DNA of 64,000 bases from the NCBI RefSeq assembly GCF_013364355.1, contig NZ_CP054931.1, forward strand, positions 2,604,001 through 2,668,000. The letters are read 5' to 3'. This stretch comes from Stenotrophomonas sp. NA06056. GTDB taxonomy: Bacteria > Pseudomonadota > Gammaproteobacteria > Xanthomonadales > Xanthomonadaceae. The position numbers and the translations under genes are program-made. Of this stretch, positions 1 to 8,846 are shown piece after piece. The number at the start of each line of letters is the position of its first letter. Positions within the stretch are counted from its first letter, which is position 1. The notes under the pieces are model-generated. The model had not been told where the DNA came from, ran no database searches, and was given only the letters and a program-made list of their open reading frames with translations.

Positions 1-1
1 T

Positions 2-337
2 TCGCGACCCAGCCCCGGCCGCGAGGCCGGGCGGGTCAGCGGCTACTGGGCGCCGAGCCGGCAGCAGGTGGACCAGCTGGAAGCCAAGCTGCCAGCACTG
101 GAAACCCGGGTGCCGCACGTCATGGATTTCGACCGCCAGTACGTCGGCATCGAGCTGGACGGAAAGCAGGTGATCTACATCAACGCGTTCCATCTGCCTG
201 AAGACAACAGTCTGCGACCCGCCCGCGAAGCGGTGCGGGTCTGCGATGGTGGTGCGCAGTTCTGGGGCGCGGTGTTCGATCCGGCGACTGGCACTTTCAA
301 CGAGCTGCAGTTCAACGGCGGCATCGGCGGGCCCTGA
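2..337 (+). CDS. Hypothetical protein, C-terminal part (5' end outside window)
   Basis: The reading frame is open from the window edge to a TGA at 335-337, giving 111 residues; the true start lies upstream of the window. The visible part begins SRPSPGREAG and ends FNGGIGGP. It has no membrane segment and no motif I recognise; it looks like a small soluble domain with the stretch DRQYVGIELDGKQVIYINAF in the middle. The next gene starts 9 bases after its stop, so the two may be co-transcribed. No function is proposed. Confidence 0.7.
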   Translation, partial: SRPSPGREAGRVSGYWAPSRQQVDQLEAKLPALETRVPHVMDFDRQYVGIELDGKQVIYINAFHLPEDNSLRPAREAVRVCDGGAQFWGAVFDPATGTFNELQFNGGIGGP

Positions 338-346
338 GGGCCTGCC

Positions 347-1015
347 ATGGGAATCCGCCTGCCCACCTGGGTCTGGATTGGCGCGGTGGCGCTGTCGTGC
401 GTGGCCGGCATGGTCAATGTGGTCGGCTTCCTGGGTTTTGAACACCAGGCGGTCAGCCATATGACCGGCAGCACCAGCCAGCTCGGCATGGCGCTGGCGC
501 AGGGTGATTGGCGCGCGGTCGGCCATCTGTGGGGCCTGCTGATCGCGTTTTCGCTGGGCGCGATGGTCAGCGGGTTGCTGATCCAGGACAGCGCACTGCA
601 ACTCGGCCGCCGCTACGGCGTCGCGCTGGCGTTGGAATCGCTGTTGCTGCTGATGGCGATTCCGCTGTTCAAGCAGCAACAGATCTGGGGCGCACTGGCG
701 GCTGCGATGGCCTGCGGACTGCAGAATGCGATGGCCACCACCTTCAGTGGCGCCGTCGTACGCACCACCCATCTCAGCGGCATGTTCACCGACCTCGGCA
801 TCGGCCTCGGCCACCTGCTGCGCGGTCTGCCGCTGCAGGTACGACGCCTGACCCTGAGCGGCCTGATCATCAGCGGCTTCCTGGCCGGCGGCGTCATCGG
901 CGCATGGCTGTTCGTGCGCTGGCAATACGACGCCCTGCTCGCCCCTGCCCTGCTGACCGGACTGACCGGCATCGTCTACGTGGTGTACCAGCAATGGGCG
1001 CGCTGGCGGCGTTGA
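347..1015 (+). CDS. YoaK/DUF1275 family membrane protein
   Basis: A 222-residue polytopic inner-membrane protein with about six hydrophobic segments, the normal size for the family. The DUF1275 hallmarks are visible: VSHMTG near residues 36-41 and GLQNA followed by VVRTTHLSG and DLG in the middle. Transport has been suggested for the family but no substrate is established. The ATG at 347 is 9 bases after the preceding stop. A GTAG-type palindrome separates it from thiD. Family assignment is firm; the physiological role is unknown. Confidence 0.85.
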   Translation: MGIRLPTWVWIGAVALSCVAGMVNVVGFLGFEHQAVSHMTGSTSQLGMALAQGDWRAVGHLWGLLIAFSLGAMVSGLLIQDSALQLGRRYGVALALESLLLLMAIPLFKQQQIWGALAAAMACGLQNAMATTFSGAVVRTTHLSGMFTDLGIGLGHLLRGLPLQVRRLTLSGLIISGFLAGGVIGAWLFVRWQYDALLAPALLTGLTGIVYVVYQQWARWRR

Positions 1016-1024
1016 ACATGGCGT

Positions 1025-1048
1025 CATCCACGCGTGGCGTGGATCTAC
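1025..1048 (-). repeat. SMAG-type palindrome (GTAG repeat)
   Basis: ATCCACGC and GCGTGGAT arms (1026-1044) surround a 3-base loop, followed by CTAC, so the GTAG end is on the minus strand. It matches the Stenotrophomonas SMAG repeat class and lies in the 65-base gap between the DUF1275 gene and thiD. Confidence 0.8.
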
Positions 1049-1080
1049 TTTCCGCTGCTGGACCACGGCACAATCACGGC

Positions 1081-1886
<806 letters not shown>

Positions 1887-1890
<4 letters not shown>

Positions 1891-2813
1891 GCGATTCGCC
1901 GCACGTACTCGCCGTGGACAGCGGCGATGGCCACCGATACGAGGTCATCGCCTGCGTGCCAGCACAGCCACTGGCGCGGTTGTTGTGGCTGCCGGCGCTG
2001 GGCGTGGCCGCACGCCACTACCTTCCGCTGGCGCAGGCACTGGCCGCCAGGGGCGTGGCGGTCTACCTGCACGAATGGCGCGGCAATGGCAGCAGTTCGC
2101 TGCGCCCGTCACGCGCCCAGGATTGGGGCTACAAACAGATTCTCGACCACGACCTGCCGGCCAGCCAGACCCTGCTCGAAGACGCCGATGCGGGCCAGGG
2201 CGCTCTGCCATGGATCATCGGTGGTCACAGCCTGGGCGGCCAGCTGGCCTGCGTACACGCTGGGCACCAGCCGCAGGCGTTCGATCGATTGTGGCTGGCC
2301 GCCAGCGGCACCCCGTTCTGGCGTACGTTCCCACCACCACGCGGCTGGCTGCTGCCCCTGATCTATCGTTTCCTGCCATGGATCGCGCGACGCCAGGGCG
2401 TGTTGCACGGGCGTCGGCTGGGCTTCGGCGGCACCGAGGCACGTGGGTTGATCGCCGACTGGGCACGTGTAGGACTGAACAATCACTACGCCGCCGTCGG
2501 CATGGACGAGGATCTGGAAGCGCAGATGTCGCGCGTGCATGGCACTGCACAGGCGGTGCTGATGGAAAACGATTGGCTGGCGCCCATCGGCTCGATGCAG
2601 GCGCTGCTGGCCAAACTGCCGAATGTCGCCTCACAGGTCCGCTTGCTTTCTGCGCAGGAGCTGGGTACGCGAGCCGACCACTTCGCCTGGATGAAACGTC
2701 CGGAGGCTGTTGCAGAGGCGTTTTTCATTCAGTTGGGTGAAAATTTTCACAAAAGCGTTGACGTCTCGCGCCGACATCCGCATAATTCCGCTCCTGTCGC
2801 AGGGCGCCCGTAG
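1887..2813 (+). CDS. Alpha/beta-fold hydrolase (S33 serine aminopeptidase-like)
   Basis: A 308-residue cytosolic alpha/beta hydrolase. The nucleophile elbow is GHSLGG at 113-118 (Ser115), and a late DHFAWM segment probably supplies the catalytic His. The substrate cannot be told; a lysophospholipase or monoacylglycerol-lipase-like activity is possible. The ATG at 1887 overlaps the thiD stop by 4 bases. Unusually, the last 10 bases, including the TAG stop at 2811-2813, lie inside the first tRNA-Arg gene. The roughly 20 residues after LGENFHKS look like extension beyond the folded domain, so an older upstream stop may have been lost. Confidence 0.85.
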
Positions 2814-2880
2814 CTCAGTTGGATAGAGTACCTGGCTACGAACCAGGCGGTCGGGAGTTCGAATCTCTCCGGGCGCACCA
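2804..2880 (+). tRNA. tRNA-Arg (anticodon ACG), copy 1 of 3
   Basis: A 77-base cloverleaf with acceptor arms GCGCCCG/CGGGCGC, D-loop TAGCTCAGTTGGATAGAGTA, anticodon loop CTACGAA (ACG, read as ICG), T-arm GGGAGTTCGAATCTCTC and encoded CCA. Its 5' 10 bases overlap the end of the preceding coding region. Confidence 0.97.
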
Positions 2881-2949
2881 CTCGACAGACCTTCAGCATC
2901 CGCCGCTGGAAGTGCAGTAAAATTTGGCAGTAAGTTGATTGTGTACCGC

Positions 2950-3026
2950 GCGCCCGTAGCTCAGTTGGATAGAGTACCTGGCTACGAACCAGGCGGTCGG
3001 GAGTTCGAATCTCTCCGGGCGCACCA
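2950..3026 (+). tRNA. tRNA-Arg (anticodon ACG), copy 2 of 3
   Basis: Identical over 77 bases to the copy at 2804, with encoded CCA. It is separated from copy 1 by 69 bases and from copy 3 by 32 bases, consistent with a single precursor transcript. Confidence 0.97.
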
Positions 3027-3058
3027 CACACGATCAACACAACAAGTTTATGTAATTG

Positions 3059-3135
3059 GCGCCCGTAGCTCAGTTGGATAGAGTACCTGGCTACGAACCA
3101 GGCGGTCGGGAGTTCGAATCTCTCCGGGCGCACCA
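3059..3135 (+). tRNA. tRNA-Arg (anticodon ACG), copy 3 of 3
   Basis: The third identical 77-base copy with encoded CCA, followed within about 10 bases by a strong intrinsic terminator. Three tandem copies fit high demand for CGC/CGU arginine codons in a GC-rich genome. Confidence 0.97.
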
Positions 3136-3143
3136 TTACACCG

Positions 3144-3176
3144 AAACAGCAGGCCCCGGCCTGCTGTTTTTTTTTT
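3144..3176 (+). terminator. Rho-independent terminator of the tRNA-Arg operon
   Basis: The stem CAGCAGG (3147-3153) pairs with CCTGCTG (3160-3166), extended by AAA/TTT, and is followed by a run of ten T. It closes the three-tRNA transcript. Confidence 0.93.
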
Positions 3177-3252
3177 GTGTTTTTTGGCAGGGCTGCGCCC
3201 TGCACCTGCAGAGGCAACAGCAACTGCAGAAGCTGGCATTCCGTGGGGTGGC

Positions 3253-3348
3253 GGGGCGGTGTCGGATTGCGGGGACGCCGCAAGTACGTCCCTGTAGGCT
3301 TGGCAGCCGCATCCATGCGGCTGACACCCCGCAATCCGACACCGCCCC
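3253..3348 (+). repeat. Long hairpin unit A1
   Basis: Arms 3253-3274 and 3327-3348 are a perfect 22-bp inverted repeat. The 52-base interior has an unpaired conserved segment starting ACGCCGCAAGTACGTCCC, then an inner hairpin CAGCCGCAT-CC-ATGCGGCTG (3304-3323), then ACA. The plus strand is the conserved-segment-first orientation. Confidence 0.9.
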
Positions 3349-3373
3349 ACCTCTGACAGATTTCCGCGATCTG

Positions 3374-3463
3374 GTAGATCCACGCCATGCGTGGATGAAT
3401 CTCCATCCAATTCGATTATTTCGTCAATTGAACGAAGAGCATCCACGCATGGCGTGGATCTAC
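3374..3463. repeat. Facing pair of SMAG palindromes
   Basis: Copies at 3374-3397 (GTAG at its left end) and 3440-3463 (CTAC at its right end) face each other over a 42-base AT-richer spacer beginning AATCTCCATCCAATTCG. The stems are ATCCACGC/GCGTGGAT. The spacer is 37/42 identical to the spacer of the equivalent pair in island B. Confidence 0.9.
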
Positions 3464-3544
3464 GTGTCGACCAAGGTCGACACCCACCAAGAGCAGGCCA
3501 AGAGCAGGCCATGCCATCCAGACAGATTGCGGAAATCTGTCGAA

Positions 3545-3646
3545 GGCGGGGTGGGTCCGGTTGCGGGGGTGTAAGCGCCATGGATGGCGCGCCCAAGCCT
3601 ACAGGGACGTACTTGCGGCGTCCCCCGCAACCGGACCCACCCCGCC
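3545..3646 (-). repeat. Long hairpin unit A2
   Basis: Arms 3545-3569 and 3622-3646 form a perfect 25-bp stem whose sequence differs from A1 at several positions, with matching changes on both arms. The 52-base interior contains inner hairpin GCGCCAT-GG-ATGGCGC (3575-3590) and the reverse complement of the A1 unpaired segment, so this unit is oriented on the minus strand. Confidence 0.9.
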
Positions 3647-3733
3647 ATCCCACGGAATGCCCGCTGTTGCTTTAGCTTTGGCCGTTGCCGTTGCCGTTGA
3701 TTCGGCGGGTGCAGGGCGCAGCCATGCCGAACC

Positions 3734-4654
3734 CTACCCCTCTGCCATCGCCTGCCACCATTGCGCCAGCAGCTCCGGCCGTCGCAGGCGCTCGCGCCAC
3801 CAACGCAGGGCCGCGCCATCTTCGCCAGTGCGCCAGGCCAACCAGAAAGTCTCCTCCGGCTTGTGCTCCTCGACCTCGCGGATCACCAGCTGGCCCCGTG
3901 CCACCGCCGCGCGTGCGCAGGGCTCGGGCAGGAAACCGAATCCCAGTCCCTGGCACTGCAGCTTCAACTTGCTGGCCATGTCCGGCACGGTCAACGTCTC
4001 CTGGCCCATCAACAGGCCCACGGTGCGTGGCAGCAGCCGCCGCGCCGAATCGGATACCGCGATCGCGCAATACGGAGCCAGCTGTTCGCGGCCCAGCACA
4101 CCCGGAACCGTCGCCAACGGGTGTCCCGGCGCCACCGCAAACACGAAACCCACGCTGCCCAGCGGCTCGACCACGTAGCCACCACCACTGGGGCCCTCGC
4201 CCGGTGCCCCGACCAGCAGATCGGCACGCCGGTCCAGCAGCGCTTCCCAAGTACCGGACAACGCCTCGCCAAACAGGCGCAATCGGGTTGGCGCCGCCAC
4301 CTCGCGGAAGGCAGCAATATCCGGCCCCAGCAGCCAAGTCGGGAACACCGAATCCACCGCCAGGGTCAATTCAGCCTCCCAGCCCGAGGCTACCCGCCGT
4401 ACCCGCAGTTCAAGCTCCCGTGCCGCACGCAGCAGGTGCCTGCCCTCCTCCAGCAACGCGCGCCCAGCCTCGGTCGGCTCCGCCCGCGGGCCGATCCGGT
4501 CGAACAGCTGCACCCCAAGGTCCTCTTCCAGCTTGGCCACGGTGTAGGAAATGGTCGAGGGCACCTTGTGCAGGGCCTTGCCGGCGCCGGCGAAGGAACC
4601 ACGCCGGTCGATCGCGTCCAGGATCTGCAGGGCATCGAGGCTGAGCTTGAGCAT
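3734..4654 (-). CDS. LysR family transcriptional regulator
   Basis: A 306-residue LysR-type regulator of standard length. The N-terminal winged helix-turn-helix (about 1-60) shows the family pattern LDALQILDAIDRRGSFAGA, then a linker helix and a C-terminal effector-binding domain with one TFWL-type segment near the end. The ATG at 4654 gives the usual N-terminus. It is transcribed away from the pirin gene across a 140-base gap, the classic LysR arrangement for control of the divergent neighbour, so pirin is its likely target. The effector is unknown. Its 3' end abuts composite island A. Confidence 0.92.
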   Translation of the reverse strand: MLKLSLDALQILDAIDRRGSFAGAGKALHKVPSTISYTVAKLEEDLGVQLFDRIGPRAEPTEAGRALLEEGRHLLRAARELELRVRRVASGWEAELTLAVDSVFPTWLLGPDIAAFREVAAPTRLRLFGEALSGTWEALLDRRADLLVGAPGEGPSGGGYVVEPLGSVGFVFAVAPGHPLATVPGVLGREQLAPYCAIAVSDSARRLLPRTVGLLMGQETLTVPDMASKLKLQCQGLGFGFLPEPCARAAVARGQLVIREVEEHKPEETFWLAWRTGEDGAALRWWRERLRRPELLAQWWQAMAEG

Positions 4655-4794
4655 TCGAAATTTTCGATGATGGCTGTCAAAACTATCCGTTTTTCAAACC
4701 CAGGGCGCAAGCGGATACTTCTCTTCAACGGGGAAACACAGTGCCTACCCACCCACCCCGCCCCATCGAAACCATCGAACAAGGAGATTCCATC

Positions 4795-5496
4795 ATGCTG
4801 CAGATCCGCAAGAGCGCTACCCGTGGCCTGGCCGAGCATGGCTGGCTGTCCTCGCGCCATACCTTTTCGTTCGCCAGCTACTACGACCCCCGCTATGTGA
4901 GCTTCGGCCCGCTGCGGGTCATCAACGAGGACAAGGTGATCGGCGGCCAGGGTTTCGGCACCCACAGCCACAGCAACATGGAAATCGTCTCCTACGTGTT
5001 GGGTGGCGCCCTGGAACACAAGGACTCGATGGGCACCGGTTCGGTACTGCGCTACGGCGACGTGCAGCGCATGAGCGCCGGCAGCGGCGTCAGCCACAGC
5101 GAGTTCAACCACTCGGCCACCGATCCGGTGCATTTCCTGCAGATCTGGCTCTTCCCGCAGACCGAGAACATCACGCCGTCGTATGAGGAGACCCACTTCA
5201 CGCCGGAGAGCAAGCGCGGCCAGCTGCGCCTGATCGCCTCGCCCGATGGCGCCGATGGCTCACTGCACATCCATCAGGATGCGCGCATCTTCGCCACCAT
5301 CCTCGATGGCGAGCAGAAGCTGCATCACGCCCTGGCTACCGGCCGTGGCGCGTATGTGCAGGTGGCGCGTGGCCAGCTGCAGGTCAACGGCATCACCCTG
5401 GAAGCGGGTGACGCACTGCAGGTCAGCGACGAGGCACAGCTGACCCTGGAGAACGGCAACGACGCCGAAGTGCTGGTGTTCGACCTGCCGCTGTAA
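4795..5496 (+). CDS. Pirin family protein (bicupin; YhhW/quercetinase-like)
   Basis: A 233-residue bicupin. The four metal ligands of bacterial pirins are present at His57, His59, His101 and Glu103 (in THSHSNMEIVSYVLGG and SGVSHSEF), so an iron-type site is expected. Some homologues, such as E. coli YhhW, have quercetin 2,3-dioxygenase activity; the natural substrate here is unknown. The ATG at 4795 follows AAGGAG with good spacing; an in-frame GTG at 4741 is less convincing. It is divergent from a LysR gene that may control it, and followed by a terminator-like hairpin. Confidence 0.93.
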   Translation: MLQIRKSATRGLAEHGWLSSRHTFSFASYYDPRYVSFGPLRVINEDKVIGGQGFGTHSHSNMEIVSYVLGGALEHKDSMGTGSVLRYGDVQRMSAGSGVSHSEFNHSATDPVHFLQIWLFPQTENITPSYEETHFTPESKRGQLRLIASPDGADGSLHIHQDARIFATILDGEQKLHHALATGRGAYVQVARGQLQVNGITLEAGDALQVSDEAQLTLENGNDAEVLVFDLPL

Positions 5497-5502
5497 CCAA
5501 TA

Positions 5503-5538
5503 CGCCCGCGATGCCGTCCGGCATCGCGGGCGCATTTC
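5503..5538 (+). terminator. Probable terminator of the pirin gene
   Basis: A 13-bp perfect stem, CGCCCGCGATGCC (5503-5515) with GGCATCGCGGGCG (5520-5532) and loop GTCC, is followed by CATTTCT. The T tract is short, so termination strength is uncertain. Confidence 0.65.
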
Positions 5539-5539
5539 T

Positions 5540-5601
5540 GTAGAGCCGAGCCCACGCTCGGCTGCTGTTTGACAGCCAGCCGAGCGTGGGCTCGGCTCTA
5601 C
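5540..5601. repeat. Facing pair of GTAG palindromes
   Basis: GTAGAGCCGAGCCCACGCTC at the left and its inverted copy ending GGGCTCGGCTCTAC at the right flank a short centre. The pair lies between convergent pirin and receptor genes and can form either two small hairpins or one long one. Confidence 0.85.
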
Positions 5602-5611
5602 ACAACCCGCG

Positions 5612-7807
5612 TCAGAACCTGTAATTCAAGCTCAACCGCACATTGCGCGGCTCGCCCCAGGTGTAGGTGCTGTACCAGCTGAAGATCGTGTAATAGCGCT
5701 TGTCCAGCAGATTGTTGACGTTGACCGTGGCCGACAGGCGATCGTTGAACTGGTAGCGGGCCATGGCATCCAGCAGCCAGTACGGCTGGGTGCGATGAAC
5801 CACCGACGCACCATTGGCCGGGTTGGTGATGTTGCCGAACGTGGAATCCTGCCAGCGCGCGCCGCCGCCGACGGTCAGGCCCTGCCAATCGCCGCGCAGG
5901 CGGTAGCTGGTGTGCAGGCTGAACTGGTTCTCCGGCTCCAGCGTGGACACCTTGCTGCCGGCCTGGCGGGCGATCTTGTGCGCAAAGCCGCCCTGCACCT
6001 GCCATCCCTCGGCCAGTTGCCCGGACAACTCAAGTTCATAGCCCTTGGTGCGCACCCCCATCAATCCCTGATAGGCGATATCGCCGGTCGGCGTCTTGCC
6101 GCCGGTAGGCTGGGCGAAATTGTCCTGGTCGAGCTGGAACAATGCCGCGCTGGCATTGAAGCGGCCATCGAAGAACTCTGCCTTCAGACCCATTTCATAA
6201 CTGCGGCCTTCCAGCGGATCCAGTGCCTTGCCCTGTTCGTCGCGCTCACCTTGCGGCTTGAAGATGGTGCTGTAGCTGGCATACACCGAATAGTGCTCGC
6301 CGAGGTCGTAGACCACGCCGGCATACGGTACGAACACGCCGGTCTCGCGCGTCTGCGGCGAACGGTAACTGGCAAGGCGACTGCCAACGATCACCTTCAA
6401 CGGGTCGGCAATGTCGAAGCGGCCGACCACGTACAGTCCGTTCTCGCGGGTCACTTCATTGTTGCCATAACCGCGCTGCCATTCCGGCTCCGGAATGTCC
6501 CCCTTCCAGCTGTTGTAGTCAGCAACGGCGGTCGGGTATCCGGGCTGGGGCGAATAGCCGGTGTTGGTCCAGCGCTTGCGCGACGCGCTGCCGCCGACCA
6601 CCAGTTCATGCTCCCGGCCGAGCAGGCCGAACTTGCCGCTCACGTAGAAGTCGGCAGCGTTGCTGACGGTCTTGCCGACGTATTTGCCCAGCCACAATGA
6701 CACGCCTTCGCCGGTGACCGGATCGGGATTGCCACCGGCCGCACCCGCCAGTGCTGCGTCGTAGCCGTTGACCTGGTGGTTGAGCTGCAGCTTGGCCACC
6801 CAGTCGTTGTCGAAGGTGTGTTCCAGCGTGGCAAAGCCGGTACGCACGTACTGGCGCCAGCCACTCCAATGGGTGCCGTTGTTGAACGAGCGCGGCATGT
6901 CATTGAAATTGCCCTGGCTGTCCAGCAACGGAATACCGCCCCAGGTGGAACCCTTGGGATCGCTCTCCAGCACGTCGCCACCGACTGTCAGCAGCGTGCG
7001 CTCACCCAGATCGGCTTCCAGCACGGCGTAGCCGACCTTGCTGGTGCGCTGGTAGAAATCCAGATTGGAATGCTTGTCCTGCCAGGCACCTACCGCGCGC
7101 CCGCGCACGCGGCCATCGGCAGTCAGCGGGCCGCCGACATCGACTTCGGCACGGTAGTCATCCCAGCGGCCGACGCCGAGCGTCGCACTGCCGGCAAATT
7201 CCTTGCCCGGCTTCTTGCGCACCAGGTTGATCGTCGCGCCGGGATCGCCCATGCCGGTCAGCAGACCTGTAGCGCCCTTGAGCACTTCGATGCGGTCATA
7301 GATCGCGGTATCGCTGAGTGTATTGCCGGCCGAGTAAGCCGAGTCGCGCGACATCGGAATGCCGTCGTACTGGAAGTTCTGCACGGCAAAACCACGTGCG
7401 TAATACTCGGTACGCTCACTGTCGTAGGTGACGATGCTGATGCCCGGGGTCACCCGCATCACGTCATCGATGCCGTCCAGGCCGAAGTCGTCCATCTGCG
7501 CCCGGGTGATCACGCTGATGGTCTGCGGGGTCTGCCGTGGCGTCAGTACCAGGCGTGTGGCGGTGGCGATGGTGCCCGGCGTGTAGGCGCCGCTGCCCTC
7601 GGTGATGGTGCCCAGCTGGTTGGCGGTGACCTGCACGGTCTGCAGCGTCTGCGAGGGCGCCTTGCCTTCTCCTTCGACCGGCGCGGATTGGGCCGAGGCC
7701 GTGCCGGCAGCGGCCAGCGAGGTCAGCAGAAGACCATGGGCAAGGGCGTTCGCCAACGGGCGGCGACGCAGTGAGAGCACGGAAAAACGGACAGGCACAG
7801 ACGACAC
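5612..7807 (-). CDS. TonB-dependent siderophore receptor (FhuE/FpvA-like)
   Basis: A 731-residue outer-membrane receptor. The signal peptide runs to about residue 39 (GTASA-Q), then a TonB-box-like TLQTVQVTA, a plug domain with YYARGFAVQNFQYDGIP and GATGLLTGMGDPGATINL typical of ferric-hydroxamate/pyoverdine receptors, and a beta barrel ending LNYRF with the canonical terminal Phe. There is no N-terminal STN signalling domain. The start is a GTG at 7807 preceded by GGAGG. It should import a ferric siderophore with TonB-ExbB-ExbD. I see no Fur-like AT-rich palindrome in the 156 bases upstream; it may be co-transcribed with the hydrolase upstream on the same strand. Confidence 0.9.
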   Translation of the reverse strand: MSSVPVRFSVLSLRRRPLANALAHGLLLTSLAAAGTASAQSAPVEGEGKAPSQTLQTVQVTANQLGTITEGSGAYTPGTIATATRLVLTPRQTPQTISVITRAQMDDFGLDGIDDVMRVTPGISIVTYDSERTEYYARGFAVQNFQYDGIPMSRDSAYSAGNTLSDTAIYDRIEVLKGATGLLTGMGDPGATINLVRKKPGKEFAGSATLGVGRWDDYRAEVDVGGPLTADGRVRGRAVGAWQDKHSNLDFYQRTSKVGYAVLEADLGERTLLTVGGDVLESDPKGSTWGGIPLLDSQGNFNDMPRSFNNGTHWSGWRQYVRTGFATLEHTFDNDWVAKLQLNHQVNGYDAALAGAAGGNPDPVTGEGVSLWLGKYVGKTVSNAADFYVSGKFGLLGREHELVVGGSASRKRWTNTGYSPQPGYPTAVADYNSWKGDIPEPEWQRGYGNNEVTRENGLYVVGRFDIADPLKVIVGSRLASYRSPQTRETGVFVPYAGVVYDLGEHYSVYASYSTIFKPQGERDEQGKALDPLEGRSYEMGLKAEFFDGRFNASAALFQLDQDNFAQPTGGKTPTGDIAYQGLMGVRTKGYELELSGQLAEGWQVQGGFAHKIARQAGSKVSTLEPENQFSLHTSYRLRGDWQGLTVGGGARWQDSTFGNITNPANGASVVHRTQPYWLLDAMARYQFNDRLSATVNVNNLLDKRYYTIFSWYSTYTWGEPRNVRLSLNYRF

Positions 7808-7884
7808 GACGGGACCTCCACGAAGGGGTGGGATCCTCTGGCGGCGGCTTGAGGGAAGGGGGAGATGGCGGCCAAGGGCCGCAG

Positions 7885-7908
7885 GCGCAGGAGTCTACTC
7901 TCCTGCGC
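7885..7908. other. Intercistronic hairpin
   Basis: A 9-bp perfect stem, GCGCAGGAG (7885-7893) and CTCCTGCGC (7900-7908), lies between the hydrolase and the receptor gene. No T run follows on the minus strand, so it is more likely an attenuation or RNA-stability element than a terminator. Confidence 0.5.
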
Positions 7909-7963
7909 CCCCGCTGTCGTGGGCGGCACCCGAGTCTTACCCGGCGCTGCTCCTCGGCGATGG

Positions 7964-8659
7964 TCAGCCGTCGACGGCCGCCACGGCCTCCAGGATCAGT
8001 GCTGCCACCTCGGCAGGATGCGAGGCCAGCGAGGCATGGCTCGCGTCCAGCTGCAGCAGGCGCTTGGGCTGCATGCGTTCGGCCATGGCCTTCTGGTTCT
8101 GCGGCGCGATCATCCGGTCCTGGCTGGACAGCTGGTACCAGCTCGGCTTGTGCTTCCACGCCGGATCGCTGATCGCATCACCGAACGTGCTGGCCAGCGG
8201 CGCCTTCTGGGTGACGGCCATCACCCAACCTTCGTCGGCACTGAGGTCCTGGCAGAAGCTCTCATGGAACTTGTCGGCACGCAGCCACAGGTAGCCATCG
8301 CTGTCCGGGGCGAGATTCGGCGCCGCTTCGGGCAGATGCTGCTGGGTGATGCCGCCAGGGCTCTCACCACTGTCCGGCGCAAACGCGGCGATGAAGACCA
8401 GACCCTGCACGTTGGGCTGGTTGCCGGCTTCGGTGATCACCGCGCCCCCGTAGGAATGCCCGACCAGCACAACCGGACCCTCGATCTGGCGGATCATCCG
8501 GCGCGTCCGCTCGGCGTCGTTGACCAGCGATGTCAGCGGCAGTTCGACCGCCTTCACCTGGTCGTGGCCCTTGCGGTGCAGTTCCAGGATCACCTTGGCC
8601 CAGTGTGCGGCCCCGCCCCAGAATCCATGGACGAGGAGGATGGTCGGTGTGGTGCTCAT
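7964..8659 (-). CDS. Alpha/beta hydrolase (esterase-like)
   Basis: A 231-residue protein of the compact alpha/beta hydrolase type without a signal peptide. The oxyanion loop HGFWGG is at 11-16 and the nucleophile elbow GHSYGG at 67-72 (Ser69); a C-terminal DASHASLASHP segment holds the probable catalytic His. It resembles the EstC/methylesterase-like group, but the substrate is unknown. It lies 156 bases upstream of the siderophore receptor on the same strand, so a role in releasing iron from an esterified siderophore is conceivable but unsupported. It is divergent from the MFS gene. Confidence 0.85.
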   Translation of the reverse strand: MSTTPTILLVHGFWGGAAHWAKVILELHRKGHDQVKAVELPLTSLVNDAERTRRMIRQIEGPVVLVGHSYGGAVITEAGNQPNVQGLVFIAAFAPDSGESPGGITQQHLPEAAPNLAPDSDGYLWLRADKFHESFCQDLSADEGWVMAVTQKAPLASTFGDAISDPAWKHKPSWYQLSSQDRMIAPQNQKAMAERMQPKRLLQLDASHASLASHPAEVAALILEAVAAVDG

Positions 8660-8801
8660 GCGCTGGTCTCCGGCAGCGGCCGGGCGGAATGCCGACCGTC
8701 GGGCTACTGTCCACTGATGACGTTAATCAACGGTGACGCGTCCGGACCACTGCAATCGTATGCGTCGCCCGATGTCATCCATGGCACTTGCCCGGGGCCT
8801 G

Positions 8802-8815
8802 TGAAAACGTTTTCA
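8802..8815. promoter_or_regulatory. LacI-type operator candidate
   Basis: TGAAAACGTTTTCA is a perfect 14-bp palindrome with a central CG, the form bound by LacI/GalR-family repressors. It sits 31 bases before the MFS start codon and in the divergent promoter region. No LacI-family gene is in the window, so a distant repressor would be needed. Confidence 0.4.
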
Positions 8816-8846
8816 TAGACATGATCCCCAGGAGCCTTCCTCGCGC

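Larger units (their letters stand above)
3186..3724. repeat. Composite palindromic island A
   Basis: A gene-free stretch between the tRNA-Arg terminator and the LysR gene. In order it holds: a short hairpin GCAGGGC-TGC-GCCCTGC (3187-3203); a degenerate GCAAC-type run; the lead-in ATTCCGTGGGG; long hairpin A1; the exit CTCTGACAGATT; a facing SMAG pair around a 42-base spacer; the palindrome GTGTCGACC-AA-GGTCGACAC (3464-3483); an inverted exit sequence; long hairpin A2 in opposite orientation; an inverted lead-in; three GCCGTT units (3681-3698); and an inverted terminal hairpin sequence ending near 3724. The whole is a macro inverted repeat. Island B shares the same order of parts. No ORF here looks coding. 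Confidence 0.85.

Noticed and set aside
1016..1080. TPP riboswitch before thiD
   Set aside because: The 65-base gap is too short and is mostly a SMAG repeat; no THI-box sequence is present.
2804..3135. tRNA-Arg cluster as an integration site of a genomic island
   Set aside because: All three copies are complete, and no integrase or partial tRNA copy lies downstream.
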